The notes beneath the pieces are model-generated. The model did no database searches, was not told where the DNA came from, and saw only the letters and a program-made list of their open reading frames with translations. 64,000 nucleotides of DNA. Origin: Jeotgalibaca ciconiae (GTDB lineage Bacteria; Bacillota; Bacilli; Lactobacillales; Aerococcaceae). A program made the position numbers and the translations under genes. The stretch is taken from NCBI RefSeq assembly GCF_003955755.1, contig NZ_CP034465.1, positions 1 to 64,000 of the forward strand, written 5' to 3'. Shown piece after piece: positions 1 to 8,656 of this stretch; the first letter of the stretch is position 1, and every line of letters starts with the position of its first letter.

Positions 1-135
1 TGCTTGTGCCCCTTCTCCAATACCAGTTGCCTCTACAATAATTTCTTCTCCTTTTGAAGCAAAATACTCGGATACTTTTTTCGCTAATAAAGACGAACTC
101 ATTCCTCCAGCACAAATAATCAAACCTTTTTTCAC
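1..135 (-). CDS. PTS lactose/cellobiose-family EIIB component (partial)
   Basis: Only the first 45 residues are inside the window; the gene continues beyond base 1. The translation starts with GTG and reads VKKGLIICAGGMSSSLLAKK, with the cysteine of the CAGGMSSS loop being the phospho-accepting residue typical of lactose/cellobiose (Chb) EIIB proteins. These cytosolic proteins pass phosphate from EIIA to the sugar bound by EIIC. A GGAGG site lies at 142-146, seven bases upstream. The substrate cannot be told from the fragment. A long palindrome at 222-249 is the likely operator of the operon that this gene opens. Confidence 0.75.
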   Translation of the reverse strand, partial: MKKGLIICAGGMSSSLLAKKVSEYFASKGEEIIVEATGIGEGAQA

Positions 136-221
136 ACTAAATCCTCCATTAATTTGCTTTTATCTCTATAAGATTTATTACATTGTAAGCATAATGTAAA
201 ACGCTCGCATTGTTAATAGAT

Positions 222-249
222 ATATTTTCCGTATCGATACGGAAAATAT
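222..249. promoter_or_regulatory. 28-nt perfect palindrome, probable operator
   Basis: The sequence is perfectly self-complementary over 28 nt, centred on TCGA at 234-237, with the core CCGTATCGATACGG. It lies 87 bp upstream of the GTG of the EIIB gene that starts at 135, a good position for a repressor or activator site. No stretch of Ts follows, so it is not an intrinsic terminator. The binding factor is unknown. The rest of 136-410 shows no convincing gene. Confidence 0.45.
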
Positions 250-410
250 TAAATCGGACAGAGTCAATGTAAGTTGAATATTTATAAAGTTGACAATAGA
301 TAAGAATATGGTCATTAGCGTTCCGACATCCATACTAATGATTATTTCGCTTATCGTCAAATAATCTTCATTTCGAAATATTTAATGGATTATTAAACTC
401 TTAAAAACGG

Positions 411-450
411 CAAAAATAAAGACTTCAAAAACGTATTCGTCTTTGAAGTC
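411..450 (-). terminator. Intrinsic terminator after the 496-974 gene
   Basis: Arms GACTTCAAA and TTTGAAGTC (421-429 and 442-450) form a hairpin followed, on the minus strand, by TTTATTTTTG. It lies directly after the stop of the minus-strand gene at 496. Confidence 0.6.
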
Positions 451-495
451 TCTGACTTTATTATGCTTTATATTTTTTACTTAAACTCACAGCTG

Positions 496-974
496 CTAAT
501 AACTTAACGCTCTTGAAGAATTTATTTTTACAGTTAAACCAAGTTCATGAATTGGTCGGCCATCACGATCGTAGATGAAGCTTCTAGCTTTTTTGCTATC
601 TGCCATTGCTAATATTAACCGATCGCGAAATGGTTCAGCTAGTTCATCAAACAAGAAAGAGTCTTCATCCAAAAGATATTTAGAGCGCAGGGAATTAATT
701 TCCCCAGATTTTTTCAATCGATAGCTCCTAGTTGGTAGAGTTCCATCAATGGTTCTTTTTTCGATTCGATATACATACCTTTCATCACCATAAATGATTT
801 CTAAAGCACCGGTATTCGTCCGAATATATTGTACGTTCGAATGATTTTCCTTATGCAATTCCCACCAAGCTTTAATCCCTTCGATTGCTTCTTCTTCGCT
901 TTATAGCTACCGTGTTCTTTTCTAACTCTTCCAAACCGACTTTGCCAATAATTGGTATAAACTGTTTGCACCAT
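496..974 (-). pseudogene. Conserved hypothetical protein, frame broken once
   Basis: I do not recognise the family. The protein begins at ATG 974, seven bases after a GGAG site, and reads MVQTVYTNYWQSRFGRVRKE. Near 899-900 the reading frame breaks by one base, next to a run of GAA codons, and continues in another frame as EEEAIEGIKAWWELHKENHS to the stop at 496. Joined, the product would be about 158 residues: basic and aromatic at the start, acidic later, without membrane segments. The distal 120 codons are open as a separate ORF but have no ribosome-binding site of their own. The break may be a sequencing error (see findings). Confidence 0.5.
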
Positions 975-1133
975 ACCATCACTCCTTCTTTTGGATTTGT
1001 TTTTCTATCACTAATGTAACAAAAACAGAAAGCGATTACAACAAATGAATACGTTAAGCGACATCAATTACTCAGAACATTCAGTTCATACAAATAAGTG
1101 ATGTCGTCATTGCTTATATACTACTTACTATCG

Positions 1134-1524
1134 CTACTTACTGCACCAAGCAATGTAAAGAAAAAGAAAAAACAATCCAATTGTGATAATATGGCCTACA
1201 CCAGCAATTCCAGCAAGCGCTGGTAGCGCTCCATAATCTAAAACGGTCAAGCTACCGCGAATGAGCATCATTAGTATCGTATACCTAAACCGATATTATA
1301 AAAAAGATAAAATTTCCGATAGTTTTTTTGTTGACTAATTTTAAAGTCTTTTCCAATAATAATACAAATAAGAAGAAAAACATACCCAGAATTAAAGTAT
1401 GCGTGTGCAATACACTCAATTGTGTTTTCCTGTAAAGTTATTAAACTTAGTGAATTCTCGATAAAAGACCAGAAACTAATCCAAAAATCATGTAAAACAT
1501 ACTTGTGCGTACTAATCTATTCAT
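1134..1524 (-). pseudogene. DUF2871 family membrane protein, two frame breaks
   Basis: Translating across the breaks gives MNRLVRTSMFYMIFGLVSG, then FYREFTKFNNFTGKTQLSVL, then HTHTLILGMFFFLFVLLLEK, and finally LMMLIRGSLTVLDY and AGIAGVGHIITIG before the stop at 1134. The order and spacing match the small four-helix DUF2871 membrane proteins of Bacilli (about 130 residues), including the paired histidines HTHT and the GHI motif in the last helix. I recognised this by memory of the family, not by a search. The function of DUF2871 is unknown. A GGAGGAAC site lies at 1531-1538. Breaks fall near 1465 and 1280; no nonsense substitutions are seen. Confidence 0.6.
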
Positions 1525-1566
1525 TTAAAAGTTCCTCCAAATATTATTTCCATTCATAATCAAGTA

Positions 1567-2161
1567 TTACTTTATTCCTTTCGTCAACCAGTGACTTTTG
1601 AAACGAAAATCTTTTACCAGCTCTTCTTTGCTCCAATCATTCGCTATATAATCCTTTAATGATCCCATAACAACAGACATTACGAAATATAAAAAGCTAA
1701 CTGCCTCTTCATAACTCTCCATCTTAAATTTGTTCAATTCAAGTAGGTCCATCCATTGTTTCATCATAAACGATTCAGCGGGGAAGTCCTTTCGGCGATA
1801 AGTCACTAAATCCGTTTCTTGTGTAAGAAACTGGATTCCTCTCCAATAATCACTATTATGATCTAGATTGCTACACCAAAATAAATATTTTTCAATTCCC
1901 CAAAAAAGTCATTTTTTTCTCATCAATAAACTTTAAAATATCGACATGGATAATCGTTGAATATTTTCTGGTCATATATGTATAAGCATCCTCTAAATCT
2001 CGGAAGTATTTATAAAATGCGCCTCTCGACATATGCATCGCTTCAACAATTTCCGATACCTTCACTTGACTGGCATGACGATTATAAAACTTTTCAAGCA
2101 GAATCATTTCTAATTTTACTTTCTTTTCATCTGATAAGTTTAAAAATGTTTCGTTAGGCAT
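1567..2161 (-). pseudogene. TetR-family regulator, HrtR/FhtR-like, one frame break
   Basis: The first 89 codons hold a TetR-type helix-turn-helix with the core VSEIVEAMHMSRGAFYKYF at about residues 36-54. The frame breaks in a TTTTTTGGGG run near 1900 and continues as GIEKYLFWCSNLDHNSDYW and on to the ligand-binding half that ends at 1567. The joined length, about 195 residues, is normal for TetR proteins. The gene lies downstream of an ABC permease/ATPase pair with its start inside the ATPase 3' end. Two TGACA-N3-TGTCA palindromes lie upstream of the permease and resemble the HrtR operator known from Lactococcus, so a heme-sensing repressor of the transporter is the best guess. Confidence 0.6.
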
Positions 2162-2860
2162 ACTTTTCTCCTTTTTAGATATTTTTTTGCCTTTTCTTCA
2201 ATTAATTGTCCATCTTCCATCCGATAAACACGGTCACTCCATTCAATCATGCGAGAATCATGCGTTACCATGATCGTTGCCTTTTGTTTCTCATGAGCTT
2301 CTTTTACTAATAACTTTACCACTTCATAAGCATGATCTGTATCTAAACTAGCTGTCGGTTCTGCTAGATTAAACTAGGATCATTAAATAAGGCTCTTCCG
2401 ATCGCTACCCGTTGACGTTCTCCACCAGATAAATCACGAGATACTTATCCTTCAAATCAAAAATATCTAAAGAGCTCAAAATGTGATTGATACGGTCATC
2501 TTCATTTTTCTTTTTTTCTACTTTATCAACTAAATAAAACTGTTCCTTTACTTTTAAAAAAGGAATTAAATTGGAACTTTGAAGAATAAAACCAATTTCC
2601 TTAAAACGAAGCTTCGATCGTTTCTTTTCTGACAAATTAGAAAAATTAATATCGTTAATAATAATCTGGCCGGAAGATGGATTTTTAGTCCACCAGAAAT
2701 CGTCAGAAAGGTACTCTTCCCTGATCCTGATGGGCCAATGATACTAATAAATTCCCCTTGCCTTACTTAAAGTCAATTCCTTTTAAAGCCGTCACTCCTG
2801 TACGACCTTCACCAAATTTTTTTTTTTTACAATATTTTTCATTACTAATACGTCTTTCAT
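2140..2860 (-). pseudogene. ABC transporter ATP-binding protein, HrtA-like, several frame breaks
   Basis: All ATPase motifs can be read, but in different frames: Walker A GPSGSGKST near 2700-2730, the Q-loop IGFILQSSNLIPFLK near 2570-2600, signature DLSGGERQR near 2410-2435, Walker B-like LAEPTASLDT near 2350-2375, and the switch histidine in MVTHDSRM near 2270. The start is ATG 2860, after GGAGGG and just beyond the permease stop. About five single-base breaks are needed to join it; one is in an A12 run (minus strand) near the start. The product would energise export by the neighbouring FtsX-like permease. No point nonsense mutations are seen. Confidence 0.65.
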
Positions 2861-2863
2861 ACC

Positions 2864-3937
2864 TTACCCTCCTATCGCTGTTATTGGATCAACTTTTGTT
2901 ACAGTGTGTACAGAGAACAAACCACCCAAAACTGCTACTAAAATTAGTATGCCACTATAGATAAACCATTGGTCGAACATGATAGCAAAAGGCATTGCTT
3001 CGGGCAAAATGAAACTTGTTAAATAAGCAAGTACAAAAGCAGCAGCTACTCCTATTAATCCGACCATGAGCGATTGACCGACAATTGATTTCGCTATAAA
3101 AGTATTACTAATTCCTTGAGCTTTCATCACACCAAAGATATTCGTTTTTTGTAAGGTAATGACATAAAAAATGCCGACAACCGCTGCAACTACAAAAAAC
3201 AGAAAATAAACCATTGCATCTAATGTAAGATTTTGTGCAGAATAACCAGGTATGCTTTCAATAAAGTCATCTTTGGAAAGCTTTTCTAATTTTGTCTTTC
3301 CGTCATTATTGATTGTTCCTTGATTTGTTTTTACAGCGATAATATTAATCGGTTGCTCTTCCTCTGAGGTAAAGGGTTGATCACCGAATTTTAAAATGCT
3401 CCACGTATCCAACGAAGTATAAATGACCGGTGTAACGGTATAAAAAGTCTCAGGGAAAATACCTACAATTGTTAGTACTTCATCTGAATTACCTATTTTA
3501 ACTTCGTCTCCAATCTTATAACCTTTTTCTGCTAGATTTTGAGAAATAATAATATCATTCATTCTCCGAAAAGACGTTCCTTCTGTTACTTTCGGCAATA
3601 TAAACGCATCTTCATTTGTACCGAATACAGAAATATTTATTTTATTTTCTTCATCGTCAATGGCTCCACTGTATAAACCAATCGGCGCGGTTTCTGAATT
3701 ATCTATACGAAAGATGTCATTTCTCGTCAGCTGAGAAGCAGCAAACGTTTTATTAGCATCTTCTGATAGAATAATTTCTTGTGCATCCCAGTCATCAATC
3801 GCTTTTTTAAATTCTTCTGCAAGCCCTCTTGCTAAACCTGAAAGCATAAAGACAACATAAGCGATTAATAACATAATTCCAATAATTAAACCATAACGCA
3901 ACTTTGAATAGCGCATTTCCTTTATTGCTAAAAACAT
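2864..3937 (-). CDS. FtsX-like ABC transporter permease, HrtB-type
   Basis: A 357-residue permease with one N-terminal membrane helix (about residues 16-38), an extracytoplasmic domain of roughly 200 residues, and three C-terminal helices, ending in TKVDPITAIGG. This is the layout of MacB/FtsX-type permeases and of the heme exporter subunit HrtB (FhtB). The start MFLAIKEMRYSKLRYG is placed at ATG 3937, which has a GGAGGG site; the open frame extends further upstream without one. It is intact, unlike its ATPase partner. The TetR gene downstream and the HrtR-like operators upstream suggest heme efflux; a peptide or other toxic lipophile exporter is the alternative. Confidence 0.75.
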   Translation of the reverse strand: MFLAIKEMRYSKLRYGLIIGIMLLIAYVVFMLSGLARGLAEEFKKAIDDWDAQEIILSEDANKTFAASQLTRNDIFRIDNSETAPIGLYSGAIDDEENKINISVFGTNEDAFILPKVTEGTSFRRMNDIIISQNLAEKGYKIGDEVKIGNSDEVLTIVGIFPETFYTVTPVIYTSLDTWSILKFGDQPFTSEEEQPINIIAVKTNQGTINNDGKTKLEKLSKDDFIESIPGYSAQNLTLDAMVYFLFFVVAAVVGIFYVITLQKTNIFGVMKAQGISNTFIAKSIVGQSLMVGLIGVAAAFVLAYLTSFILPEAMPFAIMFDQWFIYSGILILVAVLGGLFSVHTVTKVDPITAIGG

Positions 3938-3979
3938 ATATATGAACCCTCCTACATCTTTATTTGAACAGATTTTCCT

Positions 3980-3998
3980 TAGTGACAAAATGTCACTA
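3980..3998. promoter_or_regulatory. HrtR-like operator, copy 1
   Basis: TAGTGACAAAATGTCACTA is a perfect palindrome around a three-base centre, lying 43 bp upstream of the permease start. The core TGACA-N3-TGTCA has the same geometry as the second site at 4019-4033. Confidence 0.6.
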
Positions 3999-4018
3999 GA
4001 GATTAGAATACACCAAAA

Positions 4019-4033
4019 ATGACACTTTGTCAC
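4019..4033. promoter_or_regulatory. HrtR-like operator, copy 2
   Basis: ATGACACTTTGTCAC closely matches the 15-bp HrtR operator that I recall from Lactococcus lactis (ATGACACAGTGTCAT). Its centre is 37 bp from that of the first site. Both lie between the divergent permease and ytoQ genes. Confidence 0.6.
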
Positions 4034-4168
4034 TAATAAACATTTAAAAAATATCATCTCATTCATATCTAAAAAGTAGTACTTCTTGAAGATACAGCAT
4101 GTTCTCTGCAATTTTTCTCTAGGTATTATATGATTAAGGCAAGACAATAAAACATGAGGAGCGATAAT

Positions 4169-4555
4169 ATGCAACTAACAGTATATTTAGCAGGTCAAAT
4201 TCATGATAACTGGCGCAAAAAATTAGAGCAAACAGTAAAGGAAAAGAATTTGCCTTATCAATTTGTAGCACCCCAAACCAATCACAGCTTATCCGATGCC
4301 ATTGGTGAGGAGATTTTAGGCGAACAACCGACTAAGTTTTTCAAAGATGATGCGGCAAGTAATATCAATAATTTCAGAACACAAGTGCTTATGCAAAAAG
4401 CAGATATTGTGATTGCCCTATTTGGCGAAGATTATCGCCAGTGGAATACCGCAATGGATGCAACTTCCGCCATTCATTTGAATAAACCACTCATTATAGT
4501 GCGGCCTGAATCATTAATTCATCCGCTAAAGGAATTATCTAATAAGCGAATGTAA
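4169..4555 (+). CDS. ytoQ: YtoQ family protein, frame broken near its 3' end
   Basis: The protein starts MQLTVYLAGQIHDNWRKKLE at ATG 4169, which follows a GAGGAG site; the ATG at 4154 precedes that site. Conserved stretches of the YtoQ family (about 148 residues) are clear: FVAPQTNHSLSDAIGEEILG, ADIVIALFGEDYRQWNTAMD and HPLKELSNK. The fold is thought to resemble nucleoside 2-deoxyribosyltransferases, but no function is established. The open frame ends at 4555; a single missing base near 4545 would restore the usual tail NVTVNTIEQAVQVLEYVFQ with a stop at 4606-4608. It is transcribed divergently from the ABC permease. Confidence 0.8.
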   Translation: MQLTVYLAGQIHDNWRKKLEQTVKEKNLPYQFVAPQTNHSLSDAIGEEILGEQPTKFFKDDAASNINNFRTQVLMQKADIVIALFGEDYRQWNTAMDATSAIHLNKPLIIVRPESLIHPLKELSNKRM

Positions 4556-4615
4556 CCGTGAATACGATTGAACAAGCTGTGCAAGTATTGGAATACGTAT
4601 TCCAATAAAAAAATT

Positions 4616-4657
4616 AAAAAGCTGAGACTCTTTGGAAAACAAGAGTTTCAGCTTTTA
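4616..4657. terminator. Bidirectional terminator between ytoQ and the PTS operon
   Basis: Arms GCTGAGACTCTT (4621-4632) and AAGAGTTTCAGC (4641-4652) pair with one wobble and have A-rich and T-rich flanks on both sides. It can end both ytoQ and the convergent PTS operon. Confidence 0.75.
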
Positions 4658-4680
4658 TTGTTGTAGGACTTCTAATAAAG

Positions 4681-5118
4681 TTAAATTCCTTCAAGCAGTT
4701 CAGTTTCAAATTCTTCTTTTTCATTACCTGTTTGAATTCACTAATTGCTTCTTGACTTGTTATCAAAAGTTGTTCCAGCAATTCTTCAATGTCATTTGTC
4801 GTCGATCGCAGCATTGACAACTCAATCACTAATGGTAAGTTTATTCCACCTATCACTCGAAAATCCACTTCTTTTTCAAGAATAGTAACAGCTGTTTTGA
4901 AAGGAGTACCTCCCACTAAATCAGCGAGAACAATAACAGATTTATATTCTTTTTTCATTGCCAGTACTGTATCTTTTAATTTAGATTCAACATATCAGTC
5001 GACTCATTTTTAAAAAAAGGAACGAATTTAACTCCCTCTTGTTTCCCTGCAATCATTTCTAATGCATCATTGATTCCAAGGGAAAACTCACCATGTCCTG
5101 TTATCAAATACCAATCAT
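4681..5118 (-). pseudogene. PTS mannose-family EIIA, frame broken
   Basis: The start MIGI and the phospho-histidine motif LITGHGEFSLGINDALEMI are recognisable, as are the core VIVLADLVGGTPFKTAVTIL and VIGGINLPLVIELSM. All are typical of cytosolic EIIA domains of the mannose PTS family (AgaF/ManX type, about 140 residues). The natural end is EEFETELLEGI with its stop at 4681-4683, in another frame from the core. About three or four one-base breaks are needed. A GGAGG site precedes ATG 5118. It is the last gene of the EIIB-EIIC-EIID-EIIA series and the gene that takes phosphate from HPr. Confidence 0.65.
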
Positions 5119-5207
5119 TTTATAGCCTCCTGTAAATATTAATAGTTAATATAAATTGAAAAGGCTCCCCACAATCGATTACAGGAACCCTTTATCCGTA
5201 CTATCAT

Positions 5208-6011
5208 TTATATTAAAACGCCTACATAAGATAAAGTAATTCCAAGCACAATAAGCAATGCTAATAATTTATAAACATTCCAATTACGTTTCTTAATCAA
5301 GTAATAAACTAAGATTGTAATAACAGCAGGAAGCAATTTTGGCAAATTTGATCAAGTACCGTTTGCAGTGAAACGATTTGTTCCTGACCGTCAATTGTTG
5401 TTGCATATTGCAACCCACATTCGCTTTAACAAAGTTTACAGCCAGGCCAGAAATAACAGTAACCCTATAATGTTTGCTGCTCGAGACACCTGATTGATTT
5501 TCTTGGCTTAAAGTTTCAATGGCGCTAGTTCCCATCTTGTATCCAAACCAACCCAAACCTAGTTTAATAGCCAAGTTCACACCAATCATCGTTACTAAAA
5601 ACATTATTGGAGCGCCTGTTACTCCCGGCCATAGCCATACTTGCAAAATAGTAGAGAACAAAGGTGCTATACCAAACTGAGAAATCGCATCTCCAATCCC
5701 CGCTAAAGGACCCATTAATGCCATTTTGATACTTCGAATCTTATCTACATCTTCTCCATAATCTAACATAGCTAACTGTAAACTAGAAACAAACGGTACC
5801 GTTTGTGGTTAACATTATAAAATTCAATATTATCTTTAGTAGCTTTCTTCAGCCCCTCGGGTCGTCTTTATAAATTTTTTTCAATCTGGAACAGAATATT
5901 CGCATAACCGGTTCCTTGATATTTGTATAGTTAAACCATTTTGGTAAAAAATAAGAACGAAACGTTGAAATAACATAGTCTTTTTTGTTAATTTCCTTTA
6001 TTAGATTCCAT
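5208..6011 (-). pseudogene. PTS mannose-family EIID, frame broken
   Basis: The start at ATG 6011 follows GAGGAG. Translation across several breaks gives NKKDYVISTFRSYFLPKWF near the start, the conserved RSIKMALMGPLAGIGDAISQ in the middle, hydrophobic helices with IMFLVTMIGVNLAIKLGLGW, and the final anchor YYLIKKRNWNVYKLLALLIV before the stop at 5208-5210. This is the usual 270-residue EIID layout. EIID forms the membrane translocator together with EIIC. Its start overlaps the end of EIIC. Confidence 0.65.
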
Positions 6012-6790
6012 ATTGATCTCCTCACTGAAGCTATTGTTTGCGTCATAGCCAACTCTTCATTTTTCTCTTGTTGGAAATAATCAATTAAAGCAAATACTGC
6101 TCCTAACAGTCGATAGCCATTACTGGAAGCTCTAAATATGCCAATAGCGATAAACCTAAAAGGATGTAAGGAATAACATCTCGACTTATCATTACAGATA
6201 AGATCATCGCAAATCCGATTGCAGGCAGTAACCCTCCCGCTACTGTCAACCAGCGATTAATGACTGAGGAATAAGTTCAACGAATGTACGTAAAGGTTCC
6301 ATAGCCAATGCTGATATCAAAGCGATAATAAATCCTGCTATAAAGAAACCAAGAACGGTTACATTTGCATGGAATTTTAAACAATTTATAATTTCCTTTG
6401 TCAATCGCACGTCTGGCAGCTTCTGGTGAAGCACAAACAATGTATAAATAAATGTCTGCATTAACTGGAATAAGACAGCAAAGGGATAAATAATGCTAAA
6501 GCACTTTCAGGAGTAATTCCTTGATTCTTCAAAGTGATTGCCATAATCGTACCTACAATCCCCGGTCCCAATGGATTGGAGGCACAGTCCCACCTGCTCC
6601 AACCCCAAATCCATAAACGCAAGTTCACCAATTGCTCCCATCATTAACCCAGTCTTTACATCTCCTAAAATAAGTCCAACAAAAAATGAAAGCACGATTA
6701 CACGGTTAGTAAAAAGACCTAATAAACACCAGCAAAACACAATCCTGATACCAAAGCTAATAATAATGCTTGGAGTAAAGTAATTTCCAT
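5988..6790 (-). pseudogene. PTS mannose-family EIIC, frame broken
   Basis: The start MEITLLQALLLALVSGLCFA is at ATG 6790 after a GAGGTG site. The hallmark of sorbose/mannose-type EIIC proteins can be read as GLMMGAIGELAFMG, then GVGAGGTVPPNPLGPGIVGT, but only by changing frame twice. Further fragments such as IAGFIIALISALAMEPLRTF show the later helices. The gene appears to run into the EIID start; the exact stop is uncertain and 5988 is my best estimate. It supplies the sugar channel of the PTS. Confidence 0.6.
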
Positions 6791-6808
6791 TGTTTTCACC
6801 TCATATTT

Positions 6809-7300
6809 CTATTTTGTAATATAATCCATTAACTTGTTTAAAGAATCTACATCTGGTGCCATAGGAGAAGTTCGTGTATCAAAGGTTACATTATATTTTT
6901 CATGCAATTCTTTTAAAGCTTGTTTATCTTCTTCCCCTAAATAAATATAATTTGATATTTTATGTTTCCCTTCTGCACTATGAATATTCCCAACATTTAT
7001 ATTCGTTATTGGAACACCGCCTTTGACTAACCACAAAGCATCTTGCGGATTTTTAACTACTAAAAAGATATGTTGCGTTGGTGCAGCACGATGAATAATT
7101 TCTATTGTCTTTCATTGTAAAAAATCGCATCCCAACATTTTTGGCAACAGATTTCATAAGCGTTTGTTGAAGTGGATCACTAGCAGTATCATCATTGGCA
7201 ACAACAATAAATTCACCCCAAGTGATCGAATCCATAATTGGCCTTGCCCGTGTATGAGACGTTCATCAATTCTAACTAATTTTAAATCTGGTTGTATCAT
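6809..7300 (-). pseudogene. PTS mannose-family EIIB, frame broken
   Basis: The start MIQPDLKLVRIDERLIHGQ at ATG 7300 follows AGGAGG, and the histidine of RLIHGQ is the phosphorylation site of mannose-family EIIB. After a one-base break the chain continues IVVANDDTASDPLQQTLMKS, and after a second break near 7105 as KTIEIIHRAAPTQHIFLVV and PITNINVGNIHSAEGKHKIS to the stop at 6809. Joined length is about 163 residues, as expected. It is the first PTS gene after the glucuronyl hydrolase. Confidence 0.7.
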
Positions 7301-7318
7301 AATTTTTCCTCCTAAGTT

Positions 7319-8503
7319 TTACCAATACATTTTCCAATCTTTTTAAATCTAACTAATGATTCCAAGTAGAAATAATCACCCCAAATATTACCTTCATCTA
7401 CTCCTTTTCCTGAATGCCATGAATAAACACCAGAATTATCAGTGCTGTTACTCCCTCCGTTTTTTGATCGGTGTAGTTATCGATTAAACTTTCTAACATG
7501 GCATGTTGTGAATATTTGTAGACGAGTTATATTTGTTTGTCTCAGGTATAAATTTATCCATTAAGTTCAAACCACATACAGCAATCGCTGCTGCTGAGGT
7601 ATCACGCGATTGGTCAGAGCCATCTGAAAAAATCAAATCCCAATAACTGATAAAATCTTCTGGTAGACGATTTAAATAATAATTTGTTACAGACTCAAAC
7701 AACTCAATATTCTCTGGATCTTCATTATAATAATGGTTTAAAGCGATTCCATAAATTAACCAGCTTTGACCGCGAGCCCAGCTAGAATCATCAGAATAAC
7801 CTTGACGCGTTTTACCTTCTATTGGTTCCCCTGTTTCTGGATCAAAGTAGTAGGTGTGAAAAGCAGATGCGTCTTCACGTATCGCATTTTCAATAGTAGA
7901 ACGATAGTGTTTTTCTGCTACCTCTCGGTAAGAACCATCTTCTGTCACATCCGTTGCCCAGTATAGTAAAGGTATATTTAACAAGCAATCTACTATTAAT
8001 CGGTAATTATCTTTTGCTCCTAATTCTCCCCAAGCTTGAATAAACTCCCCTTTTTCTTGATAACGTGTCATTAATTTATCAGCTGCAAGCATTGCGGCTT
8101 CTTTTGCTTTTTCATTACCAGTTAGTTTATATGCGCTTACACATGATGGAATGTAAAGAAATCCTAGGTCATGATGGTCCAATTCGACATCATTTACAAC
8201 ACGGTTATAAAAATCATCCACATGTTTTTCAGCTAACTTTCTATACTTATCATCACCTGTTGCTTCGTAAGCTAACCAAAGAATACCGGTCCAAAAACCG
8301 TTCGTCCATTCAATATTCTTCATCGGTTGATAGGCATTATTTTTAGTAGCTGGTCCTGGAAAAAGATTACCGAGCTTTACAATATTGTAATCGATTTTTT
8401 TAATCGCCTGAGCGATTGCCTCATCAATCTTTTTTTCTGTTAACAAACCACTCGCTATATATGCATCACTCGAAACAAGCGGTTCTAAATTTACTTTACT
8501 CAT
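7319..8503 (-). pseudogene. ugl: Unsaturated glucuronyl hydrolase (GH88), 3' end frame broken
   Basis: The first 325 codons are intact and clearly GH88. The N-terminal part has NIEWTNGFWTGILWLAYEAT; then LDHHDLGFLYIPSC, whose Asp is the family's conserved active-site residue, and GYSDDSSWARGQSWLIYGIA. The enzyme cleaves the unsaturated uronic acid from disaccharides made by polysaccharide lyases on hyaluronan, chondroitin or heparin. Near 7500 the frame breaks, and the usual C-terminal motif HSGKGVDEGNIWGDYFYLES appears in another frame, ending WKMYW around 7319. With a neighbouring lyase and PTS it belongs to a glycosaminoglycan pathway acting in the cytosol. Confidence 0.8.
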
Positions 8504-8518
8504 TTTTATAGTTCCTCC

Positions 8519-8535
8519 CTTAACGTGTTAACCCT
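8519..8535 (-). promoter_or_regulatory. Probable GntR operator upstream of ugl
   Basis: On the minus strand AGGGTTAACACGTTAAG lies just downstream of the -10 box and before the ribosome-binding site of ugl. A 15-of-17 match, AGGGTTATAACGTTAAG, sits upstream of the lyase gene at 10633-10649. Sharing by these two transcription units points to the adjacent GntR protein. Confidence 0.5.
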
Positions 8536-8541
8536 ATATCT

Positions 8542-8578
8542 ATAATACAAAAGATTTTCTCATTTGTAAACGTATTCT
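8542..8578 (-). promoter_or_regulatory. ugl-PTS promoter overlapped by a CcpA cre site
   Basis: On the minus strand TTTACA (8570-8565) and TATTAT (8547-8542) are separated by 17 bp. TTGTAAACGTATTCT at 8564-8578 fits the cre consensus WTGNAANCGNWNNCW at all fixed positions and covers the -35 box. Carbon catabolite repression of ugl and the PTS genes is expected. Confidence 0.6.
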
Positions 8579-8581
8579 TTT

Positions 8582-8650
8582 AAAAAAAATAAAAAATGCT
8601 GTTTTCTTAAAAGAAGACAGCTAAAAAGCCCTTGTAATAAAAGGCTTTTC
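8582..8650 (-). terminator. Tandem terminator hairpins between the lyase and ugl
   Basis: Two hairpins follow the lyase stop on the minus strand: AAAAGCC/GGCTTTT (8624-8630, 8643-8649) and GCTGTCTTC paired with GAAAACAGC (8598-8622), the latter followed by a long T-rich run. They separate the lyase transcript from ugl, which has its own promoter. Confidence 0.7.
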
Positions 8651-8656
8651 TACTCA

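Noticed and set aside
178-360. A 60-codon minus-strand ORF of hydrophobic composition
   Set aside because: No ribosome-binding site, and it spans the perfect palindrome at 222-249; AT-rich sequence gives such frames by chance.
3938-4174. Upstream extension of the ABC permease by 79 codons
   Set aside because: It covers both operators and the divergent ytoQ start, and has no ribosome-binding site; ATG 3937 has one.
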